Shown: piece after piece, positions 23,771 through 36,684 of the stretch | Numbering within the stretch: position 1 is the first letter of the stretch | Layout: the number at the start of each line of letters is the position of its first letter | Assembly: GCA_015680685.1 (NCBI GenBank) | Contig: MNCI01003607.1 | Span: 1,116-65,115, forward strand | Length of the DNA: 64,000 bases | Direction: 5' to 3' | Origin: Gnetum montanum | Taxonomy: Eukaryota; Streptophyta; Gnetopsida; Gnetales; Gnetaceae | Translations under genes and position numbers: made by a program | Notes under the pieces: generated by a model | The model's input: the letters and a program-made list of their open reading frames with translations, nothing else | Databases searched by the model: none | Told to the model about the DNA's origin: nothing

Positions 23771-25159
23771 ATGGAATACACATTCTTTAAAAATGGAAAA
23801 TTGATAATTATCAACACTAAGGTTGCTCCTCAACACAAAGAAGAACTACTAAAGGTAATCAATAGATGGTCAAAAGCCTTCACTTGGTCATATCCCAAAT
23901 TAACCAAAATAGATCCTAGGATATGCCAACATAGGATTTACACTGACCCCTCCATGAAGCCTCAAAGACAACCGTAGAGGCATTTGAACCCAAAGCTGAA
24001 GCAAGTGGTCAAGCAAGAAATTGAATAGATTCTCAAGGCTAAGTTCACATACCCCATTGCTGATAGAGAATGGGTTAGCCCCTTATTTATTGTGCTTAAA
24101 AAGGGAGGAAAATGGAGGGTGTGCATAGATTTTAGGCTATTGAATATGGAAATATTCAAAGATCACTTTCTATTTCCATTTTTTGACCAACTCTTAAACA
24201 CCCTCGTAGGGAATCACTACTATAGTTTTCTAGATGGATATAGCAGATATAATCAAATAAAAATAGCCCTAGAAGACCAAGCCAAGACTACGTTCACCGG
24301 TCCTTAGGGAATGTTTCCATACAAAAAAATGTTGTTTGGCTTGTGCAATGCCCTTGCAACATTTCAATGACTAGTTTTAAGCATCTTCCAACGGTAGATA
24401 GGAAATGGTGTAGAAGCCTTTATGTACGATTTCTCCACCTATGGAGCAAACTTTGATCAAGCCTTAGATTGGTTGGAGAAAGTGTTAAAAAGATGTTTAG
24501 AAACCAATTTGAGGCTCAACTAGTAGAAAAGCCATTTGATGATCCAGGATGGAATAGTACTAGGGCATAAAATCTCACACACAAGGATAGAGGTAGACCC
24601 TGAGAAAATGAAATTTATCCAAGGAATTACCTATCAACTAGAAACTATCATAGATATTTGGTCCTTCCTTGGACATACTGGCTACCTCCGTACACTGTCC
24701 ATGGCATGTGACATCAACTTTGACCTTGATCTAGCACATAAACAATGGTTAGTAAACCTTAACTTGCTAGATGAAAACCAACTAGTTGCCCTATCATCTC
24801 ATGAGTTTCTCAAGGCATTCAATAAACAACATCATGACTTAATGATTAGGAAAGTTAAATATCAACTGGGAGATAAGGTTCTCTATTGGAATCCCACACA
24901 TCTACCACAACGTACTAAATTTCAAACACTGTGGAAAGGACCTTATATTATTTATGCAACTTTTTCTTTAGGGGCCATGACAATATACAAACCTGAGAGC
25001 CCAGACAAGAAAATTTTTGTTAAAGTACAACAAACCAAATCTTTCCATGAGCTTAGAACAACTAGTACACATGCTACCTCTCTTAGTGGACAACCTTGCT
25101 CACTATTTCAGATCTTCTCCTTCCAACTTAGTCATGGGGGAGATGGCCACCTATGCTAA
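23771..25159 (+). pseudogene. Element A RT joined to integrase C-terminus by deletion
   Basis: RT N-terminus and palm at about 23990-24690: EWVSPLF, KKGGKWRVCIDFRLLNME, FLDGYSRYNQIKIALEDQ, then an altered catalytic site FMYDFSTYG (24419 region; F has FMDDFSTYG) and GIVLGHKISHTRIEVDPEK. At about 24690 the sequence jumps from FLGHTGYLRT into the integrase C-terminal part: LDENQLVALSSHEF, FNKQHHDLMIRKV, YQLGDKVLYWNPTH, FQTLWKGPYIIYATF. Comparison with F shows loss of about 1.5 kb (rest of RT, RNase H and most of integrase). The reading frame stays open across the junction for 207 codons, which is a deletion product and not a new enzyme. Confidence 0.85.
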
Positions 25160-26989
25160 CCATTCTAGGCCCTTAGTTCTTTTTGAATTTTTTTATACAT
25201 TTTTATTTTACACATTCTTTTAATTTTTCTTATTTTTATTTTATACCATCATTCATGTTTTTACTGTTTCTTTGTTTGTTTGATTTACTTTTATTCATCA
25301 TCTAATAAGTGCTCATGATGGTGGATTAAATTATATCATATTGATTGCTAATGTTTCATTTTTACCTTTGAATTATGATGTTGATATTAAGGTATGGTTC
25401 TTTTGGTAAAATAGGCAATGAGTCCACATTGTCTACTCATCCATACAACTCTATGGTCTCCTTTGGCTTGGAACTATACAGTCCCTCTTTTTCTAAGTAA
25501 ATTTTTAATGAATTGGTGGCTAGGTATTTTTCAAACCAAGGAAATACTTAAAGGATAAAAAGGATGTGAATTCAAGGGGATTCAATGCATTTGTGCTGGC
25601 CATTCTCTTGGGTGCTTGGATGCTTTTTCTTGTGTTTTTCACCATTCTGACATTGTTCAAAAATTAGGAAGCCAAGTGAATAAAAATAAGTCTTTGCATG
25701 GTGTGGTTCTCATGTAAAAAGAAAAGGTGAGAATTCAAAGCACACCCCTTAGACATAAGAAAGCAATATGGGCTATAAGCACTGGTTATGGAACTAGAAA
25801 GAATGTTACCCATGCCTAAAGGTTCTCACTTCCTACTTCTCCATCTCACTCTCCTTGGAATGGTGACGACTCTTTGTGGAAGCATTTTTGTTACTTCAAG
25901 TAGATGGATTAGTCAAGTGTGTTGATGCAAGGTCAATGGATGTGGTTTTTTTGAGTCTAGATTTGGGATTAGTTCTACTCAGTTACATTAACCATAAAAT
26001 ACACAAGGGGCTTTAAAAAACCTTGCTCTTGGGATTCCATTCCATTCTCTCCTCTCCATCTTTCTTTCCATTTTTCACCTCATAGCTAGTTTTATCATTA
26101 GTCCATTCTAGGTTGTTGCATTGTTTTTCTTTGGTGAATTCTTATGGGTAAATTTTTAACTCTTTGGTTTATGGATTTGTTAGGGCATAAAAGGCATGAG
26201 CCTACTTTGGGAAGGATCCACAGGCATTTCTTTTTTGTGCAATTTTTGACTTCTTTCTCTTAAAATTTTCCTGCAATCAATCATTTCTTGTTTCATCCCC
26301 ATCCATGACATTTATTTTATTAGTGTTGTCATTGATATTTTTTCCCATCTTTCTTGTTCCTCATATTTTTCCATCTTATAGCTATCAGAGGTTTGCTCTT
26401 AGTCATGGGCACCCTTGCACAAATTTTTTAATTTTCTCCATTTTACTATTCACCTAAACCCTACACCTTAGGTATTCACCTGTGATAAATCTCTAAACCA
26501 GTTTCTGCCATAACCACAACTTAGCCAATGTGCTTCATATTGAAGCAAGGTATCAACTGCATTATGGTTTATCTATCCTTGTTCATTTGTGATTGTGTTG
26601 TGTGTGTAGATGGTAATCATACAAACAATGGACTAGCCTTGGAGAAAGCACTTAGGATGGATTGGAACTAGAGCATTTACGAAAGGAGAAATTTTGGTGG
26701 CATGGCTATGGATAAATAATAGAAGGTGTAATCTTAGCATTGGTAGCAACACGCTTCATTTTCTTTCTCTCTCTTTATCTACAAGCTGCCAAATAAAGGC
26801 TTGGATGTTATTTATGTATGAGTGTTCATCACAATGATCATGAACACTAATGTTGTAATATGCTTATTGATCTATTCACTGGGCACATTGAGTCTATCAT
26901 CCCATTCCACCTTCAGTTGTCAATTAGTCAATAATCTCATACCTTCCCATTATTTTGTAAGGAACTCAAGGATGAGTTTTCATTCAGTC
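25160..26989 (+). other. Element A 3' noncoding region
   Basis: About 1.8 kb, T-rich, between pol and PPT. It starts with a purine-rich CATGGGGGAGATGGCC word that element F also has at 39342. No env-like reading frame is readable. Two short direct repeats are shared with F at about 25680-25760 and 39970-40150 (AAATAAGTCTTT...CATGGTGT). Confidence 0.65.
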
Positions 26990-27001
26990 GTGGGGGTATA
27001 A
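26990..27001 (+). other. Polypurine tract of element A
   Basis: GTGGGGGTATAA directly before TGAGAGCAATTAC, the proposed LTR start. Confidence 0.6.
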
Positions 27002-27464
27002 TGAGAGCAATTACTCTAGTGATTTATTCTAATTATTAGAGTGGTAGTTTCTCTAAAATTAGTGTTGCAGTTTCTCTAATATTATAGTTGCAATTTCTCT
27101 AATTATTAGAGTAGTTTCTTCGAAGCCTATAAATATAGTTCCCAGGTGCACAATTNTGGTGGTAGGATTAGTTAAAGGATAATTAATCAGTAGTTAATTT
27201 AAATTAGTCACTTAGTTATCTCTCTCTCTCTCCTCCCTTATTAGTGGTAGGACATAAAAACATAAAAGTTATAGAAATCATATGCCTCAAGCTTACTTAA
27301 TCATACAATCGTGACATACAAGTAAGCTTGGGAAGACAACGATCAACCAACCCATCCTTATTCCACAAGGGTGCATAAGCACTTAGTCCTTGGAATTTAA
27401 CCAGATCGTGCATGAAGCACTTGTATTCATATTGTTGAGTGTAGGGGTACCTCGTTGCTCATCA
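27002..27464 (+). mobile_element. 3' LTR of Athila-like element A
   Basis: Begins TGAGAG and ends CTCATCA, with a TATA box TATAAATA at 27128-27135. The first 120 bp hold about four copies of a TTTCTCTAATTATTAGAGT word. The last 300 bp match the LTR ends at 1-280 and 32760-33064. A single N at 27156 marks an unresolved spot, and the F LTR has several hundred more bases at this place. Confidence 0.8.
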
Positions 27465-28690
27465 ACTCAACTACCCTTCTTATTCTCATTTTATTCCATA
27501 CTACTTTGAACCTCAAAATACCCCTTCATTTGCTATATCCTAAACTTCGCATCCCTTTTCTTCATCATCTTAAGTAAGAATTCTTACCTATGGTTAGTAG
27601 AGCAATGATTCATAATTAGACAAAGAAAATGAGAAGGTTGTTCATGCATTTGAGCAATCTTCCACAATGTCAAAGAACGCTTTTTTTTAGCAATGTTAAG
27701 AACACATTGTTCCTAATGGTCTCTCACCCATGTCTAATGTCATACAACCAATCACATCGGTACTTGCTCTTTAATCATCTCACACAATAGATAATAAATT
27801 CTTATAATAAATGGCTACTATTATCCACTCAAAAAAAATGAACTTGTCCTTATATGACCTCATAACAATATCCAAAGAACATCTTGTTTCTTTATATGAT
27901 GTTCTTAAGAGAATTGTGATTACAAGTGATATTCTAGATTAGAGAGAAGCTATTTCATCTAAAGTAAAATATCAAGACTAATTTGAAGATAGATAATATC
28001 TATTAACTACCACTCTATATGACCATTAAAGTGTCACTTGATGTTTTAATTTTACTAATTCTAGTTGATGATGATGCTAGGTCTAATGTCATCACATAGG
28101 GTTAATATCAAATATCTTAGTCTTCATGATTAGGAAATTTTAATAAAAGGTGTATGAATCTCATTTCTTTTAGTGGTACATGGGTAGAAGTTTTAGGTTT
28201 CATTGGGTTACCATTCATAGTAATAATTCTATGCAATCTAAAACCTTTTTTATTGTCATATATGAATGTCTTGGTGTGAACAAAATACTAGTACACCCTT
28301 GCCTAGCTTAACATTGCATAGTGTCATCTTCTATACATTATGAAATTCACTTTTCTTTTTGAGACCATGAAATAATTATTCCTTTTGATACACAAATTCT
28401 GATTGTTTCTCATGTAGATCATCAAGCACGACCTTATCAACTTAGCAATAAACTTACTAATATTAAAGTCGAACCACTAGAAAAATTTATAGATTTGACT
28501 CCTTCTAAGGGCTCTATTGATACTAAATACTTGATAGATCTAAATAATGAGTCTACCTTTGATATCAAATTCATTAACTTAGGCTTTGGAGAGCTTGATA
28601 TACATGCTTCTAAGGAAAAGGCTTTTCCTTATTCCTCTCACACAACTACTTAGAAGTTTATCATTAATACAAAAAAATTAAACATGTGAC
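27465..28690 (+). pseudogene. Element G gag-pro fragment, Tat-like protease
   Basis: A further, very old Ty3/gypsy gag-pro. The readable part is the protease: a decayed active site near 28066-28090 (DDDARSNVI), FSGTWVEVLGFIGLPF (about 28170-28215), LGVNKILVHP...SSIHYEIHFSF (about 28270-28360), and a tail NKLTNIKVEPLEKFIDLTPS. The order matches the plant protease pattern LGRPWIH...SSLHQ typical of Tat-type elements. Many stops. The LTR of element A abuts its left side. 27465-28000 shows no readable domain. Confidence 0.55.
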
Positions 28691-31600
28691 CTTTGAAATA
28701 ATACTTTATTTTATTTATTGCTTCTTACTAAGATATGGATGTCTACTAGAGACTATGAAGAAGAGGTAAAAACTTTGCATTAATAATTGATTATGCTTTT
28801 ATCTTTTCCTTTTATCACTTACTCTTAGCTAGCAATGTTAAATAGTCAATGATCACAAAACATTAATACATTTTGTCATTTTCATAATGCATGATAGTTA
28901 AATAAAATTATGTAAAAATAATTTTATTACTTTTCAAAACTTTCTACAATTTGCACACATCATGTCTTGACATCATTTACACTTGACATTTACAAAAGAA
29001 ATATACAACTCTTTGTCAAATACAAATGACATACAAAATTGACATATAAGTGTCAAAACTTTGTTAGCAATATTCCTCATCATTCCAAGTAGATTTTCCT
29101 CGTTCTCTTCAACATTAACTTGAATAGGAGTTAGTTCAACTACTAGTCATTAGCTACCCTTCCAAGGATATGCACATGAAGCCAAGATGAAACAAGAAGT
29201 TCAATTTATTTTCATCACATAGGTTAAGAGAAACTAACTTCTCAAGAATTTAATGCCCACATTTTGTACCTTTATACATCTCTAAAACTCTTTTTTCTAT
29301 CTCCTTCAAGCTTAGATTAGTAATTTCTAATGTGTCAAATGCTGACCTTGGGATATTTGATCAAATATTAGCCCATTCTTCTTCATAGGCCTTTAATTCT
29401 TTTGGGATGATGTCATTTTTCTATTCTTCTTCCATGGGCTCCCCTTATGAGTCTCTTTGTTATTCTATTAGTGTGGTAATTACTAGATTTTTTGCAAAAT
29501 CTAGAAACAATTCCTCTAATTTAGTTTGTTAGATGAATATGCTTCTTATTTCCTTATCTACAAATAAAAGTTTATTTTTCTTAAGTAGGTTGTGGTACTC
29601 TTACTTATACCACTAGTTATTAGTCAATGGTTGATATTCTAGTTCTTCTATACTACAATAGAGTTTCTTAAACTAGTTACAAACCATATCATGATCAATG
29701 TTAACGTCTTGCATTCCATTAGAGCTTTTTGAAATTCCATGGCTTTATTTTTCTCTCTTTAGTATGCATGGAAAGAGAATTATGTTTGACCATATTGCTA
29801 CTTATTATCTTGACTTCAAAGACCTCCATCTATTCAAATAATATCTTTATTTGTCTATCATTCTCTTTCTCTTTCTTCTACATCTTCTTCAACAAGTTAT
29901 AAAGTATGAAATTTGGATTAGCTATTTTAATGACCAATATTTCCATATCCTTTGCATAGTTGAGAGCAATGCTTATTTTGTCTATAGTTGCACTATTTGC
30001 TATCATGCTAGTATTTATTTCTATATCATGGAATGCTACTTGATCTTTATTTGGTTTAGTTTCTATTTCTATATGTTGAATAGAGTACATCAGTTTCTCA
30101 TCAAATCCTAACACAAATGTTGTTCTCTTAGTGATGTTATAATTATTTACCTTCTTTTGAAAAGATCAACTTTAGCTTCCTTTCTATATCTTTAGAAAAA
30201 TCCTCTAGCATCAATTGCTTGTCCTTCACACAAGGGTAGATCTTCTTCTCCATCTCTACAAAATGGTAAACATTGTCTAAGTTATTTTGATATTTACAAA
30301 ACCATGTACAACTTTTGATGTTATGTTAAAGTAGACTTATCATATGATGTGGAGATTTTGGAACTTGTTATTTTTTTAATCCACTTGCAAACCTTAAAAT
30401 AATTTAATACTTGTTTTCTCATTAAAGAAGTGACATCTCTAGGAGGAGGAGGAGGAATCTCCATTTGGAAGTTCATATCTTTCATTCTCTAAGATTTTTT
30501 GTTATTTCTAGCCTATTTTATTAAGGTTCAATTCAAACCGATTAGAAAAAGAGCCTAAGCTTTTCATATCATCCTTTTTAATTTTCCTTAATGAAAGAAA
30601 GTCAGTTAGAAAATTTAACTTCTCTTTGCTTATACCTTTCTTCTAGCCTTCAAGAATAGAAGGAAAGGTGAAATGTAGTTTCTTGGCCTCATATTCTAGA
30701 ATCCTTTTCTCTTGACCCATTTCTAAAAAAACAAACCTAAGTGTTAATATCATTTATTTGACATCATAAATCATTGATGTCAATCTTAGAAACTACGTTA
30801 CATCATTTACACTTAGTAAAACATGTAGGTTCATAGTTTGAAATGAACGTTAAAACATACATACATACTCTCTCTTGTAGTTTTATTAGAAGATATTTAT
30901 TGCAAAAGTGCCTAAAGATATATCTTCCTCCTATGAGAGAGGCTTTTTCTTTTTGGAAGCCCTTCCTTTCTCCATAGTTTTGGAGATGCTCATCAAGATT
31001 TCCTCCTTCCTTATTAACATGTCTTCAATTATTTTCTCTTGTGGCACTTCATTACTTTTAGGCATCAAAGAAGCTACTTATTTCTTAGTCTTTAACATTG
31101 ATGTCAAAGGAATACTACACCCATGTTTTTTTGTGGAAATCAAACTCTCTAAGTGTTGGCATAGTGGGGATATAAAGTCCACCTCAAAAGTAATATTAGG
31201 TTACTTCTCTCTACCTCTAGAAAATAAAGTTATCACCATATTTATTAATTTTTAGTAAAATTAAAATTTTATTCTCTTGCTCACCATCTTTCTCTTTTGT
31301 TTATTATTTTCCTAGGATAGCTTTTCCATTTCTTCTACTGCCCTTGACAAATTACTGGTGCCTAGTCAACTATCCTTCCTTGAGACATAGTCTTGTAGAA
31401 TTCATATAACTACCCATGGGATACTTCCCATTTTTATTCAATTTTATTACAAAACATCTTTTTAATGAACAAAGAAAATAATTTCTTCAAATATTCATTT
31501 CTCCCCTTATGAATGTTGATGGTGTCCTTCTTCCACGTGGCCACGCACTTTTCAAAAATTATCATCTCCACTAAATCTAGTTTTGAGCTATCAATCTTTA

Positions 31601-32170
31601 TTCCCCACACCACAAAGCCTAAGCAATAGCTCGATGTAGCTAAGTCCCAAGGAATGATGACTTGTTTTAAGTTTTCATGTGCTACAAAAATAACCTTCTC
31701 TACCATGTAGATCTTTATAACTCTACACATATTGCTGCACTAGTAGAGAGGTGATTCAAAACCAAAGCATATAAAATCCATATCTCTTCAAAATTTTTGA
31801 AGTATTTGATGCTCTCATCCTCAAAAAATTACTTTTGAGCATTTTATGCTTCATAGGTAGATCTAATTTCAAAATTTTTCTACTAGGTTGGTAACATTAA
31901 TAAATTTCATGTCATCAACACTTATCTGAGCTACAAAAATCACATTCAAATATTGATATAATTTAAAACTTATTTCACCTTATGCTAATAAAGGCAAAGT
32001 ATATGCATATATTTACTTTTTGGTATTATGATGATTCTTAATCCCTATATCCATTCCACATTCTCATCGTGGGTTTCACCCCCTAAAGGGTGAAGCCATT
32101 CTTTTTTGTCATACTCATTCCAAATTCTCTAGAGTCTTCATCCTTTGTATTGTATATCTAATGAGTTTTA
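28691..32170 (-). other. Element G region with possible antisense coding remnants
   Basis: Very AT-rich. On the minus strand two short open stretches stand out. One is 31434-31730 (VIFVAHENLKQVIIPWDL, WKKDTINIHKGRNEYLKKL), with in-frame-like continuation upstream. The other is 29878-30240 (MEKKIYPCVKDKQLMLEDF, LSFDEK-like and helical, charged sequence). The layout, plus-strand protease followed by minus-strand coding sequence, mirrors B and D, but I see no residue-level match to their antisense gene. Family unknown. No RT follows because element F begins. Confidence 0.3.
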
Positions 32171-32181
32171 GTTTTTTTAGG

Positions 32182-33064
32182 TGTGTCAATGAGGCCTCCT
32201 TGACGTGGCCTCATCGATGCATCATATCATGCATCAATGAAGCCCCATTGACTTAGTATTTGTATTTCACTTATAAATATGCACCTACCAGTTACATTTA
32301 TGGCATCAAGATTTTAGTAGTAGTGAAGCCATTATAGTTTATTCATTTGAGAGTTAGAATTATTTTCCTAAGTGCATGTAGCAAGAGTCATTGAGTATAT
32401 GGATCTTTATTTGAGCATTGTTATACCTGAGCATGATAGTATATGCAGCAATAAAGATCAGCTTTTTGATAAAAATTGCAATACTTTGGATAGATTTCAT
32501 TTATGCATTTAATGTTTTCAATGATTTATTAAATGTTTTAATTATTTATTAGATGATTTTTAGTAATTAAACTAATGAAGCAATTAAGTAAGATAAGCGA
32601 GATAGATTAAACACATAAGTATGACCACTTTGAACATAACATGTATTTACTTGGTAATCCCAACAATGTTATTACTTGGTATGCCTAGTATCGTAACACT
32701 TGGTAAACTAATAGTGGGTACATGGGTTTAGGATGTGTGCGAAAAGTGGAACCAGATGCTTATGTTAGGACTAGTTAGACACTAGTTGATTAGTTAATTT
32801 AAATTGGTTAATCCAATTACTTTATCTTCCTTCGAACACCAAACCATAAAATATAAAATGATAAAAATTAGATTCCTTAATTACACTTAACCATACCAGT
32901 TTACACAAGTGTAATTGGAAAGACAACAATTGACCTTAAGGCAAAGATTCACTTCCTAGAAGACTAGTGCATCAAAAACTATAAATTCTATAGAATTTGA
33001 CCAGATCATGCATGAATGCTTTTGATTTGTATGGTTGGGCATAGGGGTACCTCTCTACTCATCA
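32182..33064 (+). mobile_element. 5' LTR of Athila-like element F
   Basis: The right end is firm: ATCA at 33061-33064, one base before the PBS. The left end is a guess at TGTGTCAATGAGG, chosen from the TATA box TATAAATA at 32272-32279 and a short inverted word (TGAGGCCTCCTTGACGTGGCCTCA) just upstream. The last 300 bp match the LTR ends at 1-280 and 27160-27464. Confidence 0.65.
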
Positions 33065-33065
33065 T

Positions 33066-33083
33066 TGGTGTCATTGTTGGGGA
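33066..33083 (+). other. Primer-binding site of element F (Asp-tRNA type, decayed)
   Basis: TGGTGTCATTGTTGGGGA. The classical plant Athila PBS against tRNA-Asp is TGGCGCCGTTGCCGGGGA. All five differences are C-to-T or G-to-A. Confidence 0.85.
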
Positions 33084-33216
33084 CTTTGTTTGTTGAAATG
33101 TGTGTTATATAGGATTAGTGAATATTGTTCATATCATTGGAAGAACTTAAGGTCAACATCACTCTTAATGATATATCAACTACTAAGCACACTCATAATT
33201 TTATTTGTTTTACAAA

Positions 33217-35030
33217 ATGTCTTCTTCTTTTCACAAACATGAAGATGTCAAACCGTTAGCCCCATAGGAGTGCAAAGTGGTGTATACTTATCCATATTAG
33301 TATTTACCAAACTTCACCTTCATCCTACATCAAGATGAACAACTATGATGGTGTGATATAAAGGGCAACATCATCTTGCCCCTTGATCGATCTGTACATG
33401 AGATGTTGCTTGAAACTCTTAATAAGTGGGGAATTTCAAATCTTCATGAAGAATACATTGTGAATGGTTATGACACTTAGGACTACTGTCCCACTCATAC
33501 ACAATGCAAGTGAGATCAACATTAGGAGAAGCTCCATGAGGCTATGAGGGGAAAACATTACACTAATCCCTTGTTTGTACTAGATCAAGATGATAATGAA
33601 GATCCTTCCTTTGAAGGTTTTCAACATAAGGATTCTCCACCCCCTATTATTGGTGACAAAGGTGCGACCTTGAACCTACAATCCATTATTCAAAAATTAG
33701 ATTCAAGAAAGAGTGATAGTTAAGGTAGTGACTTAGGTAAGCATCACAATAGTAAGGAATCTAAGGATGATGGTTGTAATGAGTTAAAAAGTCATGGTAG
33801 GCACCATAGTGGTAGTGGCAATCCACCCTCCTCTCCATCCTCTTCATCCAATTCCAAACATTCCTCTTCATTTATTTGTTCTTGTGGAAGCTGTGATCAA
33901 AATAATCATGATGAAGGTGATCAACAAGATAATAATGACTATGTAAGCCACCAAAATCAAAGGGGTGGCCAAAAGCATCATCAATTTCATCGATGCATGG
34001 ATGATGATGAACCTTTTTTGGTAACTCAAAGCATGCTTAACATTGCTAAGGCAATTAGAATTCCAACTAGGCATATAAAAGATAGTACAATTAAGCACTT
34101 AGACATGAGTAATATTCCAAGATTTTAGGGGGATACAACTCTAATCCATAAAGCCATTTACAAGATTTCCATAATGCCTATGCCTTATAGAACATAGAAA
34201 ATGAATGGTAGAGACTCAAGCTCTTCCCTAGGACACTCATCAAGAAAGCTAAAATTTGGTATGAGTCCTTGGAACTAGAATCCATTCACCGATGAGTACC
34301 AAGTTAGAGCTATTTAATGATAAATACCAGATGTACTCCAGAGTGTCTAATGTGAGAAGGTAAATCTAAGGCTAGAAATAGGGAATACATGAACCCTTAG
34401 ATGCCACCATGGGTAAATACTATTCACTCTTACACTAATGCCTTGGCTATGCTTATTCTTAGAGGGAACAACTCTACCACATCATAGATGGACTTAAAGT
34501 AGAAACTAGAACAACTCTTGGGGTGTATGCCCAAGGAAGATTGTCTAAACTAAGAGCTCATTAGATCCAAAGGCTGATTGAGTAGGTAGTAAAAGAAGAA
34601 GGTGAGCTATGAAAAAGAGAAAGTGTAGAAGAGTATAATAGGAACCCTTCCATCAAGAAATGGAGGTACAATTTTGTAAGGAGGAGTCACCACTTGATGA
34701 AGTGATGAATAGGAAAACCTTGCCCATCCAAAAATTTGTTTTTGATATTTCAACAAAGGTTGATAAATTATGGGATCTTTGGATAAAAAATTTCAAAATT
34801 CTATGAAGATTATTGAAGAATCCAAAGAGCAAAATAGTGATCATAACCCTAGGAGGTGAAAAGAAGTTGAACATTTCTACCAAAGAGGTAAGGGCAAAGC
34901 TATGGCTATAGAGGAAGTTTGTGGAAACTAACTTTGATGATGAAACTGATTATGAAATTTGACAATATGAACATCCAAAGGGTTTTGCCATATGGTGTGA
35001 AACTTACAAGAGTTTGGGAGTGTATGAATT
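33217..35030 (+). pseudogene. Element F gag
   Basis: First ATG after the PBS leader (MSSSFHKHEDVKPLAP). The N-terminal half includes a Ser/His-rich stretch (GSGNPPSSPSSSSNSKHSS, about 33820-33880) and DDDEPFLVTQSMLNIAKAI. The core, homologous to A gag, spans 34105-34620 with WYESLELESIHR, YAQGRLSKLRAHQ and EEGEL words in shifting frames. The zinc knuckle equivalent (QYEHPKGF, about 34960) has lost Cys residues. Gln-rich sequence follows to about 35250. Many frameshifts and stops. Confidence 0.75.
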
Positions 35031-35419
35031 GAATCCTTGACTAGCATGTAGGCAAGCACCTAGACAATTGTCTTATCCTCAAGGCAATCCAAGGCAGTTC
35101 CACCAACAAAAATAAGCTTACTATACAAGTGGAGCTCCTTCACAACCTTATGAACAATAGCAACAATGGTACCAACCACAATTGTGGGGAATTCCACCAC
35201 TAAAGCAATAGTATCATTATAGGTAACTAGATCCATATGGGTACTATGTTCAACAACTTGTCCCTCCAAGAAGTTCTAGAAGTCACACCTCATTTCAGCA
35301 TTGCTATTACCCTCTAGAGTACCATTGAACACATTCACCATCTCCTCAAGAAGAAAACTCATATCCATACCATCCTTCACATCTATCTACACACACACCT
35401 CCACCTTCAACTCAGTTAC

Positions 35420-36220
35420 CTCTTGCTCCATCCATGCAGGGTGAGACTTCTCCATAGCTACAACAACAAAATGCTACAAGGGCTGTACATTCACAACTGG
35501 CTTTCCAAAAGAGTGGTTCAAACATTCAATCCAAAAAAAGACCCTTCTTTTGACCTAGCAATCCTCTCCAATCCTCACAACCTAGTATGGTTGATCATCC
35601 TACATCTTTAATACCCTCATTCTCTACATCAAATATCTTTAAGTGCCCTTTAAACCAACTACTGCTTCAAATTTTCATTGTGATGCTAACTCATATTTTT
35701 TCTCATTGAATCAAGGTTGGAAATCTTTCCATGAAAAGATCTAACCTAGGAAGTCCACTCATTTACCTGTAGATTGTTGGACATGAGCCATGTAAGGCTT
35801 TTCTTAACTCTGGTTCTTGAGTTAATCTCATCTTCCATGACATGTATAAGGCCTAAAACCTACCACCTCTCAGGAAGAGCAACATCTATCTAGAATTCAT
35901 AGATTAGTGAATTACTATCTCTCTAGGATTAGTAGAGGACATTATGACCATAGTTTTTGGGTGGACCTATCCCACTAATTTTTTTTATTAAGGTTGAAAA
36001 TTGCAAAAAAAGGGACTTTTCCATCATTATGGGAAGAGCATGGTTAAGCATGGTCGATGCATGTATGGGCATAAGGGATCTCTCTAGAAATATCCAAAGA
36101 AAATAATTTGGACAAGATAGAGAAGAAGATCATTCCATGCATCATATACAATAATAACAAGTGTAATTTTGTGCAAATGATTTGGTCCATCAAAAGTATA
36201 TACATTAAAATATGTAATCA
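35420..36220 (+). pseudogene. Element F aspartic protease
   Basis: Homologous to 22816-23451. PLIYL at about 35755, then the active-site segment AFLNSGS-stop-VNLI (about 35795-35830), in which the catalytic Asp codon reads as Asn and the next Gly is a stop, then NLPPLRKSNIYLEF. The C-terminal part is frameshifted (HYGKSMVKHG). Confidence 0.75.
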
Positions 36221-36684
36221 GTGTGCATAAGAAATCAATATTTAATGGTGTTTGTATGTAGTAGCCACAAAATAGGAGGGAACCCAGTGGCTGATAGTTG
36301 ACTCAAATAATAGCACATTATACATGGAATCAATTGGGATCCTAACATGTGCTTATGTTGAAGGCATAGATAAACTTGAATAAGTTCATCCTCAACTCTC
36401 TAACAAAGATGATGATACCTGTTGAGGAGAGTTGGAAATCCATAATAACTTTAAGTAGGAGCCCTAGAGGTAAAAAATTTACCAGGTGGTATGGAATATG
36501 AATTTTTAGACAATGGAAATTGGTCATAATTAATGCCAAAATTTCTCCTAAATAAAAAGAAAAGTTGTTAAAGATAGTCAAAAAATGATCAATAGCCATT
36601 GCTTGGTCATATCCTAAGCTAATAGGAATTCATCCAAGGATATGCTAGCATTGCATTTATACCAACCTAACCATGTAGCCTAGA

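Noticed and set aside
25160-26989. An env-like gene after pol in Athila element A
   Set aside because: Some Athila elements carry one, but no frame here shows a membrane protein pattern or matches the same region in F.
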